A DNA stretch of 64,000 nucleotides from Nocardia tengchongensis (GTDB lineage: Bacteria; Actinomycetota; Actinomycetes; Mycobacteriales; Mycobacteriaceae), in NCBI RefSeq assembly GCF_018362975.1, contig NZ_CP074371.1, forward strand, positions 2,170,001-2,234,000, given 5' to 3'. Within the stretch, counting starts at the first letter, position 1. Each line of letters begins with the position of its first letter. Shown piece after piece: positions 51,499 through 58,750 of this stretch. Under the pieces are notes generated by a model, which did no database searches, was not told where the DNA came from, and worked only from the letters and a program-made list of their open reading frames with translations. The position numbers and the translations under genes were made by a program.

Positions 51499-51976
51499 CC
51501 ACCAGACGTGTACCGCCGCGAATTATCAGCACGGCCTCAGGCGGCCATGCTGGCCTGGAGTGGGTCTGGCCGTTCGTCTATTCGGTGGTGCACTGGAAGA
51601 CTCGGATGGCGCACTATTCGGCAGTAGCAGATGTTCTGCACCGCAACAGGTTCCGGCCGCCAGTGCCTCGCGCTGGCCGGTTCCGTCAGCGCGGTCAGGG
51701 GCAATAGTGTGTACTGCAAGGGCCTGGGATGATCTCAGGCCGTTGATCTTCCGATGTCTCAGCTCAGGTAGCCGCTCCGCACCCGCGATCGATCCGGAAG
51801 TTCTGGCGGAACCGGTTGGACTTCGATCCGGCCGTGTGTCGTTCGTTCGATCATCGTGATGTGGTTCATGTCCCGCGACCACGCGGCTGGGCTCCGAAAG
51901 CGGCAGGGGTCACCGGCGGCCCGGCCACGGCGGCATTGTGGTTGGTCTCACTGCCGCAGTGGCCGGTCGCTGACTG
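51499..51976. other. gene-poor stretch with degraded repeat sequence
   Basis: No convincing gene on either strand. Around 51645-51700 it holds pieces resembling sequences near 56520 and 57450 (CAGGTTCCG..., GCGCTGGCCGGTTC...GTCAGCGCGGT). It looks like decayed or dispersed intergenic repeat material. Confidence 0.4.
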
Positions 51977-52558
51977 TCAGCCGATCGGCGCCGCGAGCGG
52001 AGCGCTGATGTCACCGGCAGCGTGCAGGGTGTTGTACGCCTGCGCCAGTGCCGCGATACCGGCGGGGACCCCGGCGATCACGCCGCCGATGATGGGGCCC
52101 ACCGCTGCGCCGATCCCCAGGCCGGGAATGCAGCCACCGATCGCGCCGACGATCGCACCGACGACACAGCCGCCTACGAGCCCGACCACGCCACCGGCCA
52201 TGGTGCCCACGGTCGCGGCCAGCATGAACTCGTTACCGGCCTGGTTCAGCGCATCGGCGATGTCGGCCTGCGGGTCGGTCCCCGCAGCCGCGGCGACCGG
52301 GACGGCGCCCGACGCGGACGGAGGAAGCGGCTGTGCCGCAGCGTCATTCGCCAGCTCCGCAACTGGCAGATCGGCCGTTGCCTGCGGCGTAGACGTTCCG
52401 GCGCTGCTCGGGGAATCGGCGCTCGAGGCGGCCGCGTCCGTGGTTGTGCCGGCGGTCGGGGCGACCGGTGCGGGGGCGGCCGTGGCGACTTCGACGGTGA
52501 GGGTCATCAAGGTCGCGGTCAGTACGGACGCGACGAGGATGCGGGTGCGGGTGTTCAC
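51977..52558 (-). CDS. secreted glycine-zipper protein
   Basis: A 193-residue exported protein. The N-terminus (VNTRTRILVASVLTATLMTL, then VEVATAAPAP) is a signal peptide with cleavage likely after TAA. A low-complexity Ala/Ser/Thr/Pro linker follows, and the C-terminal half is a glycine-rich hydrophobic repeat (GGVVGLVGGCVVGAIVGAIG) with two cysteines, typical of membrane-associated glycine-zipper proteins. GTG 52558 is chosen because AAGGAG lies 5 nt upstream and it gives a clean signal peptide. The function is unknown. It lies downstream of the lipase gene on the same strand, with a 105-base gap. Confidence 0.75.
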   Translation of the reverse strand: MNTRTRILVASVLTATLMTLTVEVATAAPAPVAPTAGTTTDAAASSADSPSSAGTSTPQATADLPVAELANDAAAQPLPPSASGAVPVAAAAGTDPQADIADALNQAGNEFMLAATVGTMAGGVVGLVGGCVVGAIVGAIGGCIPGLGIGAAVGPIIGGVIAGVPAGIAALAQAYNTLHAAGDISAPLAAPIG

Positions 52559-52663
52559 TGGATCTCCTTGGTGGGCAGATTGATTGGTTGATACATTCGC
52601 TGAAATGCATGGGGTGGCCAGGGGCCGATGGTTCATCGGAGGTCCCCTGGGACTTTGTTCGGG

Positions 52664-53800
52664 TCAGCGCAGCACCTGCGCGAGGAACCCGTCGACGTCG
52701 GGTGCGGCGGTAGCAAGCAGGCTTTCGTGGTCGTCGCCGGGATAATTGCGCATCTCGACTCGGGTGCCCTGCCCGACGAGCTGGGCTTCCAGGTTCCACA
52801 CCATGGGCGCGGGAACGTCGGCGTCCACGGCTCCCTGTGCGATGAGCAGCGGGCGGTCGTAGCCAGTGGTGGGGATGTCCATCAGCGGGTGTGCGAGTAC
52901 CGGGAACTCGCCGTCGTCCAGCGGGCGGGCCAGCATGTCGGAGACGTTCACGTCGGCTGTCTCGGCGATGAGTTCGTCCAGACAAAGCTGCCGGGCGCGC
53001 GCGACGATGTCGCGACCGAATGGGGTGAGGTAGCTGTCGAGGTCGAAGTCGGGCCGGGCGGCTTGGAGCCCGAGCAGCGCGTAGGCGGCATACGCATTCA
53101 TGTCCGGGGGCAGCACCTTCGGCAGACCGGGTCGGCCGAGCACGGTCATCAAGTCGACTGCGCTGGCCCCGGGCGCGTAGGCGGCGCCACCGCGATAGTC
53201 CAGTTCCGGGGCGTAGCTAGTGGCGGAGGCGGCGGTGAACATGGCCGCCTGCCCGCCCTGGGAATGCCCGACGACGGCCCAGCGCGTCGAGAGTCCCGGC
53301 TCGACCGCCCGAGCCGCGCGGACCGAATCCACGGTGGCGTGCGCTTCGGCGTGACCGTCGAGATAGGCGTGCGGGCCGGGGGTGCCCAACCCGATGTAGT
53401 CGGTGGCCACGACGGCATAGCCGTCAGCGAGCCAGCGCGAGAACAACTCGGTGTAGTGGTCGTCGTCGAGTCCCATGGCCGACGGGGCGCACTTCTCGGC
53501 GACACCCATCGTGCCGTGGTCCCACGCCACGATCGCCCGCCCGCCCGGCGGCGGAGCGCCTTGCGGCAGGAAGACCAGGGCGCTGGACAGCATCGGACGG
53601 TCCGAAGAGTCGCGGGTCCAGTACGTGATGCGGTCGACCGTCGCCGCCCCCGCGACCCCGAACGCCGACGTGGCCGGGCTCTGGTCGGTGACGGTGCCCG
53701 CGGGTGCATCGGCGGCCGCGCTGTGCGCGGTGGCCATGGTCGTGAGTGCTGCCAGCGCGGCGAGAGCCGACAGGCCTCGGCGCAGTGGTGGTGGTGTCAT
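52664..53800 (-). CDS. secreted lipase/esterase (LIP family, alpha/beta hydrolase)
   Basis: A 378-residue alpha/beta hydrolase with an N-terminal signal peptide (to about residue 30, AHSAAADAP). The nucleophile elbow is GHSQGG with Ser180; the likely acid is Asp326 or Asp328 (GAVDADVP) and the histidine is His358 (GDDHES). The order and the WDHGTMGV and DYIGLGTPG motifs fit the secretory-lipase family (PF03583), which hydrolyses fatty esters outside the cell. ATG 53800 has GAGGTG 5 nt upstream. The gene diverges from a TetR gene that may control it. Confidence 0.85.
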   Translation of the reverse strand: MTPPPLRRGLSALAALAALTTMATAHSAAADAPAGTVTDQSPATSAFGVAGAATVDRITYWTRDSSDRPMLSSALVFLPQGAPPPGGRAIVAWDHGTMGVAEKCAPSAMGLDDDHYTELFSRWLADGYAVVATDYIGLGTPGPHAYLDGHAEAHATVDSVRAARAVEPGLSTRWAVVGHSQGGQAAMFTAASATSYAPELDYRGGAAYAPGASAVDLMTVLGRPGLPKVLPPDMNAYAAYALLGLQAARPDFDLDSYLTPFGRDIVARARQLCLDELIAETADVNVSDMLARPLDDGEFPVLAHPLMDIPTTGYDRPLLIAQGAVDADVPAPMVWNLEAQLVGQGTRVEMRNYPGDDHESLLATAAPDVDGFLAQVLR

Positions 53801-53920
53801 GGATCACCTCAGGTCGGTCTGTGAGAGTTCGGACACCGTAACTTACAAGACGTGCGTACGAATAGTTTTCTTGAGGTTTGCCCAGTGGACATCGGGCAAG
53901 ATGAACCCGAGGAGGTGGTG
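53801..53920. promoter_or_regulatory. divergent lipase/TetR promoter region
   Basis: The 120 bases between the two starts include the small palindrome GTAACTTAC (53838-53846) and CGTACG (53855-53860), in an AT-richer patch. These are candidate operator parts for the TetR protein; neither is long enough to be sure. Confidence 0.4.
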
Positions 53921-54529
53921 GTGACAACCGGATATACCGACGGGCGACGTGCCCGAGGTCAGCAGCGATACCAACTCGTCCTCGACGCCGCGCTCGACCT
54001 GGTGTCACGCGACGGGCTGCCCGCGCTGACGACACGGGCGCTGGCCGCGGTCGCGGGGGTTTCGCTGGCGTCGATCACCTACCACTTCCCCACTCGGGCG
54101 GATCTGGTGTATGCGACCTGCGCCGAAGCGGTGCACCGCGACATCGCCTCCACCCGGGCGATCCTCGATGAACTGCGCCGCGACTTCGATCTGCGCACTG
54201 CCACGCCCGCCGAACTGGCCGACCGGTGGCTACAGGTGAGCACCGCCCCCGCCCGTGGCATGATGTCGGTATTCAGCCTGTGGCTCGAGGTCGTCCGGCA
54301 ACCCGATCTGGCCCCACTGGTGGTTCAGTGGAACAACGACACCCGCGACCTGGTCGCCGCAGCCTTGACCGAAGCCGGTGCCTCGCAACCGATATCGGCC
54401 GCGAAAGTCCTCTGCGCGGCACTCGACGGACTGCGACTGCCCACGGTGGCCTTCCCCGACGCCACACCGACCCGAGCAGACCGCGACGACCTGGCGCTGC
54501 TGTTCAGCTGGGCACTCGGCAGATCATAA
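53921..54529 (+). CDS. TetR-family transcriptional regulator
   Basis: A 202-residue regulator with the TetR helix-turn-helix (TRALAAVAGVSLASITYHFP at about residues 36-55) and a TetR_C-like helical domain. The frame is open back to 53852, but GTG 53921 has the best ribosome site in the region (GAGGAGG, 5 nt spacing). Position and orientation suggest it represses the divergent lipase gene and itself. Confidence 0.85.
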   Translation: MTTGYTDGRRARGQQRYQLVLDAALDLVSRDGLPALTTRALAAVAGVSLASITYHFPTRADLVYATCAEAVHRDIASTRAILDELRRDFDLRTATPAELADRWLQVSTAPARGMMSVFSLWLEVVRQPDLAPLVVQWNNDTRDLVAAALTEAGASQPISAAKVLCAALDGLRLPTVAFPDATPTRADRDDLALLFSWALGRS

Positions 54530-54692
54530 GAGCCTGCCGCAGGGCCCACTCGAGTTACTTCGTTCAGCCGATGAGGGCAAGAACTCACGGCGGGCAATGG
54601 CACCCCGGCGATCAACCGTCACTCTCGCCCATCGGCTGAGCGCGCACTTGAGTTCGCTGGAGCCAGCCAGGCGATGCAGCCGGAGGGGCGGT

Positions 54693-54696
54693 CTAG
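54693..54696. repeat. target-site duplication CTAG, left
   Basis: CTAG flanks the IS here and at 55652-55655. On the minus strand it supplies the TAG stop of the transposase. Confidence 0.7.
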
Positions 54697-55166
54697 GTCG
54701 TGTCTCCCAATGATTTGAGCCATTCGACGATGAGGGCCAGGACGAATCCGGCACGATAGGTGATCGCGAGTTTGTCGTAGCGTGTCGCAACCGCGCGCCA
54801 GTGCTTGGCTTTGTTGAAGGCGCGCTCGATGACGTTGCGGCGCTTGTAGAGCTCGGAATCGAAACGTGGTGCCTGGCCGCCGTTGCGGCCCTTGCGTTTA
54901 CGGTTGGCGACCTGATCGGAGCGTTCGGGGATGACTGTGCGGATCCGTTTGCGCCGCAACAGGGCTCGGTTCGAGGCCGCCGAGTAGGCGCGGTCGGCGA
55001 TAACCGCGTCCGGATTGCGGCGCGGCGGCCCACCTTCCAGACGTGGCACCGCCACCGCCTCCAACAGCGGTGGCAGCAGTGGTGAATCGTTGGTCTGGCC
55101 GGGCGTGAGCAGCACCGCCAGACCGCGGCCGGCTCCGTCGACGGCCACATGGATCTTGGTGGTCAA
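54693..55166 (-). CDS. IS5-family transposase, orfB (DDE catalytic part)
   Basis: The C-terminal half of the transposase, with [20 protein letters not shown], the second acidic motif region DAVIADRAYSA and the C-terminal RFDSELYKRRNVIERAFNKAK carrying the catalytic glutamate. The same frame reads GHAIGRSRGG just upstream of TTG 55166, so translation normally enters from orfA by a frame change (orfB is +1 relative to orfA). The TAG stop is made by the target-site CTAG, outside the element proper. Confidence 0.85.
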   Translation of the reverse strand: MTTKIHVAVDGAGRGLAVLLTPGQTNDSPLLPPLLEAVAVPRLEGGPPRRNPDAVIADRAYSAASNRALLRRKRIRTVIPERSDQVANRKRKGRNGGQAPRFDSELYKRRNVIERAFNKAKHWRAVATRYDKLAITYRAGFVLALIVEWLKSLGDTT

Positions 55167-55203
55167 TCCGCCGCGGGACCGACCGATCGCGTGGCCGGCA
55201 GGT

Positions 55204-55593
55204 TCATAGCCCGGTCACCGAGTCGGCCGCCGCGCCGGCGGAATGCTGATAGGCCCGCACGATCGTCGAGTCGATCGAGACGACCCAGTCCAGGTCGCCG
55301 GTGGTGTCGGCGAGGGCGACCACTGCGGTCAGCACCCGATCCCAGGTACCGTCGGCGGCGTAGCGGCGGTGGCGTTTCCACACCGTCTGCCACGGCCCGA
55401 AGTGTTCGGGCAGGTCACGCCACGGCAGACTGGTCCGCAGCCGATACAGCATCCCCTCCACCACCAGGCGATTGTTGGCGAAGTTACGGCCAACGTGGCC
55501 TTGCGATTGCGGCAGCAGCAGCTCCAGCAGTTCCCACTGCTTGTCGGTCAGAACCCTGTATCGATCACCGATCGCGGTCGTCACGACGGCCAT
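55204..55593 (-). CDS. IS5-family transposase, orfA
   Basis: The N-terminal half, with the DUF4096-type region (RYRVLTDKQWELLELLLPQS) and VVSIDSTIVRAYQHSAGA, which holds the first catalytic aspartate. ATG 55593 (MAVVTTAIGD) is preferred over ATG 55629 because a 26-base palindrome lies between them and the longer start would add residues encoded by it. OrfA ends TGA near where the orfB frame begins. Confidence 0.85.
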   Translation of the reverse strand: MAVVTTAIGDRYRVLTDKQWELLELLLPQSQGHVGRNFANNRLVVEGMLYRLRTSLPWRDLPEHFGPWQTVWKRHRRYAADGTWDRVLTAVVALADTTGDLDWVVSIDSTIVRAYQHSAGAAADSVTGL

Positions 55594-55600
55594 GATGCAC

Positions 55601-55626
55601 GATCTGCCCCGAGATCGGGGCAGATC
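55601..55626. repeat. subterminal palindrome in the IS
   Basis: GATCTGCCCCGA and TCGGGGCAGATC form a perfect 12-bp stem with a 2-base centre. It sits between the terminal repeat and the orfA start, where a hairpin could block translation of transcripts that read in from outside. Confidence 0.75.
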
Positions 55627-55651
55627 CATTCATCTCATTGGGAGACAGAAC

Positions 55652-55655
55652 CTAG
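55652..55655. repeat. target-site duplication CTAG, right
   Basis: Second copy of the CTAG that flanks the IS. Confidence 0.7.
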
Positions 55656-55710
55656 AGGCGGTGCCGGCGGCGGTTGGATCGCCGAGTCGCGTACAGAGGT
55701 TATTCGGAAC

Positions 55711-55854
55711 GTGAGTCGAGCTCTGATCAGGGCGTTTGAGGTGCAGATATTGGATGTCAATGGGGTCGAATTCCGCTTTGGAATAACCTCTGGTGGAAGC
55801 AAAGCTCCTGACGTTGTTTCCTCTGGTCGGCGCGGCCTGACCACGCTGGTTTGA
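55711..55854 (+). CDS. possible small ORF or gene remnant next to the IS
   Basis: A 47-codon frame from GTG 55711 (ALIRAFEVQILDVNGVEFRF) ends right at a hairpin terminator. AGAGG lies about 10 nt upstream. Base composition is lower in GC than the surroundings. It could be a real small gene, or the 3' end of a gene cut by the IS. The family is unknown. Confidence 0.35.
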   Translation: MSRALIRAFEVQILDVNGVEFRFGITSGGSKAPDVVSSGRRGLTTLV

Positions 55855-55890
55855 CTGAGCCCCGTCAGGTGTTCCGGGCGGGACTCAGTC
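55853..55890 (+). terminator. hairpin terminator
   Basis: GACTGAGCCCCG (55853-55864) pairs with CGGGACTCAGTC (55879-55890), 12 bp with one mismatch, starting at the stop of the small ORF. Confidence 0.65.
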
Positions 55891-55998
55891 GTTTCCCTGA
55901 CTCGCAGGCCGTGGCCGCTTCGAACAGCGCGGTATGCGGCATGAGCGGATAATTCGGTAGCAGCTGAGGTTGCCTGTGCCAGCAAAAGACTCACCCGC

Positions 55999-56307
55999 TC
56001 AACCCAGGAAGCTGCCCCCTGAGTAGAGGCCACCTGAGGAGAGGCCCCCTGAGGAGAGGCCCTTCATGGACTCGGGGTGGGGTCCGCGTCTGTATTCCTC
56101 GAGATAGGTGATGCGCCACTGTTGCCAATCCAGATACCTGTCGCCGGCCTGTTCCCGGTAGCGCCGATACTGGTACCGCTTTGTCCGTACCAGGGACTTC
56201 CGCGTGTCGCGGGCCGCTTTCCGAGCTGCCCGCTCGCCCCGTTTGCGTTCCGCGTCTGTGAGTTCCATCGGCGGATCCGCGAAGACTCTCGATCGCATCC
56301 AGTGCAT
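55999..56307 (-). CDS. hypothetical basic protein with C-terminal GG repeats
   Basis: A 102-residue protein rich in Arg and Lys (ERKRGERAARKAARDTRKSL, RTKRYQYRRYREQAGDRY), ending in near-perfect repeats GLSSGGLSSGGLYSGGSFLG, visible in the DNA as tandem 15-base units. It has no signal peptide or membrane helix. ATG 56307 has GAGG about 11 nt upstream; ATG 56268 (MELTDAERKRGE) is possible. The region upstream (repeat copy A) is duplicated upstream of the next minus-strand gene. The function is unknown. Confidence 0.5.
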   Translation of the reverse strand: MHWMRSRVFADPPMELTDAERKRGERAARKAARDTRKSLVRTKRYQYRRYREQAGDRYLDWQQWRITYLEEYRRGPHPESMKGLSSGGLSSGGLYSGGSFLG

Positions 56308-56346
56308 AGTGGGCCATCCTCGGTTCGAGATGCTGGGAGTGTCTGC

Positions 56347-56515
56347 CCGGCGACCAACTCGATGGTAGAGATCACCGAAATCAGCCGCTATCAGTCACAT
56401 GCCCTAATCATGTTGCGGGGCAACATGGAACGCAGGAAAGGGCCCGTTGCGGCCGACCAAGGGCAGAAGCCGTTGCGACTGGTGACGGCGACGGCATTTC
56501 GGGGATCGGCACACG
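56347..56515. repeat. intergenic direct repeat, copy A
   Basis: About 165 bases resembling copy B at 57186-57347. Shared blocks include GCGACCAACTCGA, CCTAATCATGTTG, GGAACGCAGGAAAGGG and GCCGTTGCGACTGG. It lies just upstream of the minus-strand gene at 55999-56307. Confidence 0.75.
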
Positions 56516-56647
56516 TTCTGCGCCGCACCAGGTTCCGCCGGTGTGGCTTCGTCCGGTGCCGCCGCACTGATGAACCCCGCGTTCTCCCCTGGCCAGAGTA
56601 AGCATCTCGTCGGTCATATCGCCGAGTGCCTTGCCGGTCGCTCCGGA

Positions 56648-57094
56648 TCAGCCCGCGGAACCCGACGGGGCGGGTACGGTGTCGGGCCCGGTCTCGGCGT
56701 GCAGGTATTCGACGCCGACCGGGAAGGTGCTCTCCAGGGTGCCGGGATCCTCGACCCGCTTGTGGTGCCAGCCGTCTTTTTCCATGGTCGACTCGATGTG
56801 GTAACCGCCCGGCTTGGTGTAGCTCGAGCAGTCGGTTTTCACCCGCTCGGTCAGACCGCGGCCGATGCGGCTGCGGGTCTCGTGGACGCCGCCGCCGATC
56901 GAGCAAGTCACCCGCGCGGTCACGAAATACACGTCGTCAGTGCTGTTGTGGCAGTAGAAGTCGTCCCCGCAGGTAAGCCCCGGGGCCACCTCCCTCATGT
57001 TCCAAGCGCTGGCCTGCGGGGCGAGCACCCCGAGTCCGGCCGAGATCAGAGCAGCGACGCTCAGGCCGACCGTCATCCGTTGCGTCACGCGCAT
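56648..57094 (-). CDS. secreted cysteine-containing protein
   Basis: A 148-residue protein with a clear signal peptide (MTVGLSVAALISAGLGVLAP, cleavage likely after ASA). The mature part has four cysteines (TCGDDFYC, VTCSIGG, TDCSSY), enough for two disulfides, and no known domain. ATG 57094 has AAGGAGAG 5 nt upstream, so it is well translated. It is an exported protein of unknown function. Copy B of the direct repeat lies about 90 bases upstream. Confidence 0.75.
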   Translation of the reverse strand: MRVTQRMTVGLSVAALISAGLGVLAPQASAWNMREVAPGLTCGDDFYCHNSTDDVYFVTARVTCSIGGGVHETRSRIGRGLTERVKTDCSSYTKPGGYHIESTMEKDGWHHKRVEDPGTLESTFPVGVEYLHAETGPDTVPAPSGSAG

Positions 57095-57595
57095 GTCAAC
57101 TCTCCTTCATCAGCCTGACCAGACACCCGCTGGCAGCGCACAATTCACGAAGGCGGCCCCGAGTTACCGCAGACCACCCGCTCAGCCGGGCGACCAACTC
57201 GAAGGTAACGATCAAAGAATCAGCTGTCTATCGGGTATTTGTCCTAATCATGTTGTAGGGCAATCCGGAACGCAGGAAAGGGTCCGTCGCGGCCGACCAG
57301 GGCAGTAGCCGTTGCGACTGGCGACGGCATTTCAGGGATCGACACAACGTCGATCGATCTTCGAGAGCCGGAGTCATCCGCACCCTCAACTCGGCAGTTG
57401 CGGACGTTCCGCCGGCCTCGGATCGGCACGGTCGGTTGGTCTTCCGATGCCCGGCGCTGGCCGGTTCGGTCAGCGCGGTATGCGGCATGTGCGGATATAC
57501 GACGTGGTGTCTTGCGGTGGAGATGTCGTATTTCGACACCGACGGTCGTCGGCCGGATTCGTCAGCGTAGCCACACAGGTGCGCCAGTCATAGTC
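57095..57595. other. intergenic stretch with repeats, no clear gene
   Basis: It holds repeat copy B (57186-57347) and, at 57471-57489, a 19-base sequence also present at 55925-55943. Open frames here on either strand read as low-quality translations of repeat DNA. Confidence 0.5.
57186..57347. repeat. intergenic direct repeat, copy B
   Basis: Partner of 56347-56515. It also lies upstream of a minus-strand gene (56648-57094), so both copies may carry promoter or regulatory sequence. Confidence 0.75.
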
Positions 57596-58522
57596 CTATC
57601 CATCGATGAGGCGCACGACGAGGGTGAGTCGACCGGCTGGCGTCCACGCGCCGACGGCGACGGTCCCCGAACCCAAAGGCGTGAGGCTCTCGATCTCTCC
57701 CTCGTCGCGGAAGTCGATCGGCAGTGCGATGCGTTCGGGCGAGTCGAGGTTCTCGTCGGCGACGATCAATGCGTCCTCGGTCGCGTACACGGCGACTCGG
57801 TCATCGTTGATCCAGCATCCAGCGAGACCGAATCCGTATTCGGCATCGACCTCACTCGCGTCGAGCCGTGAAATCTCTGTCAGATCCGGCCACGACAGCA
57901 TCCGTACGGTTTGCGGATCGCTGGGATACGGGGTCACGAGCAGCCTGTTGCCCGAGGGACTGAAGCCCGCGATCACGGGATCTTCTCCTGCGAGGATTTC
58001 GGTCAGGTGTAAGCGCGATTCCTTGGCATCGACGCGGAAGGCGAGCACTCCGTCCTGCCCCATGGCGAGCTCGAGAATCGCCGTGTCCTCATCAGGATGA
58101 GGACGCAGGAACGCGCGAGCATCGGCGGCGTCGATCGCCTGATCGTCGAGGACCGTCCCGGTCGCGGAATCGAGCATGAGCAGCCGGTGTCTCTCACCGT
58201 CCGGAACAGCGATGACGAGTGAGCCACCCAGGAGCGCAACCGCATCGGCGGGCATTCCCGGCATCGTGACCACCTCGGCTCCGGCGATGACGAGCCCGTC
58301 GGCAGAGGCGAGTACGAGCAGATCGAGGCCCGATGCGGCCAGGACGCGGGCTTCATCCTCCACCGGGAGCTCTCGCTTCGAGTTCTCGCCGAGTCTGTCG
58401 TCGAGCAGACGTGCTGCACCGTCACGCCATAACGCGAAAGTCGCCCGCCCGCCCACCTCGCCGGCAAGAGCGAGACCCGACATCGGATCCAGGACATCGA
58501 TCACCTCAGCGGAAATGAGCAT
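57596..58522 (-). CDS. hypothetical beta-propeller-like protein
   Basis: A 308-residue protein with regular strand-rich repeats of the kind seen in propellers (SADGLVIAGAEVVTMPG, GGSLVIAVPDGERHRLLML, SPSGNRLLVTPYPSDPQTVR). It has no signal peptide or catalytic motif and is acidic throughout. ATG 58522 has only a weak ribosome site. A role in binding rather than catalysis is likely; the family was not recognised with certainty. Confidence 0.6.
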   Translation of the reverse strand: MLISAEVIDVLDPMSGLALAGEVGGRATFALWRDGAARLLDDRLGENSKRELPVEDEARVLAASGLDLLVLASADGLVIAGAEVVTMPGMPADAVALLGGSLVIAVPDGERHRLLMLDSATGTVLDDQAIDAADARAFLRPHPDEDTAILELAMGQDGVLAFRVDAKESRLHLTEILAGEDPVIAGFSPSGNRLLVTPYPSDPQTVRMLSWPDLTEISRLDASEVDAEYGFGLAGCWINDDRVAVYATEDALIVADENLDSPERIALPIDFRDEGEIESLTPLGSGTVAVGAWTPAGRLTLVVRLIDG

Positions 58523-58750
58523 TCGAGCACTGTATCGAGCGAGCGGTCATCGACTGGACCGAGAGGACTTGGCCAGGCACCCCCTCGCCGTGTCGACGCG
58601 TCACCCCGACCATCAATGGTTGAGCGACCGTCCTCAATTCGGCATGAGCGCGCACTGTTGGCGGCCGAGGCGCTCAGCCGGTTGGTGGCTGTCTCCTGTC
58701 TGAATTCAGATCGCTCGACGGGGGCCGGGTGGGTTTGAGAAGGTCACCAC

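Larger units (their letters stand above)
54697..55651 (-). mobile_element. IS5-family insertion sequence (two-frame transposase)
   Basis: A complete element of about 955 bp. Its 22-bp terminal inverted repeats (54697-54718 and 55630-55651) match at 18 of 22 positions, sharing TGTCTCCCAATGA. CTAG is repeated on both sides. The transposase is split over two frames (orfA, orfB), as in the IS427-like part of IS5. The ends and duplication are intact, so insertion looks recent. Confidence 0.85.

Noticed and set aside
51526..51882. Minus-strand ORF upstream of the glycine-zipper gene
   Set aside because: Low-complexity Arg/His/Pro-rich translation, no start signal, overlaps repeat pieces.
54565..54645. 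Inverted repeat (CAGCCGATG ... CATCGGCTG) as a terminator after the second TetR gene
   Set aside because: The arms are about 50 bases apart and imperfect outside the core; too loose to call a terminator.
55635..56033. Minus-strand ORF to the right of the IS
   Set aside because: It runs through the terminal repeat of the IS and a terminator hairpin, so it is not a gene.
57228..57539. Minus-strand ORF in the intergenic repeat region
   Set aside because: It translates dispersed repeat sequence; similar peptide fragments arise at other repeat copies in other frames.
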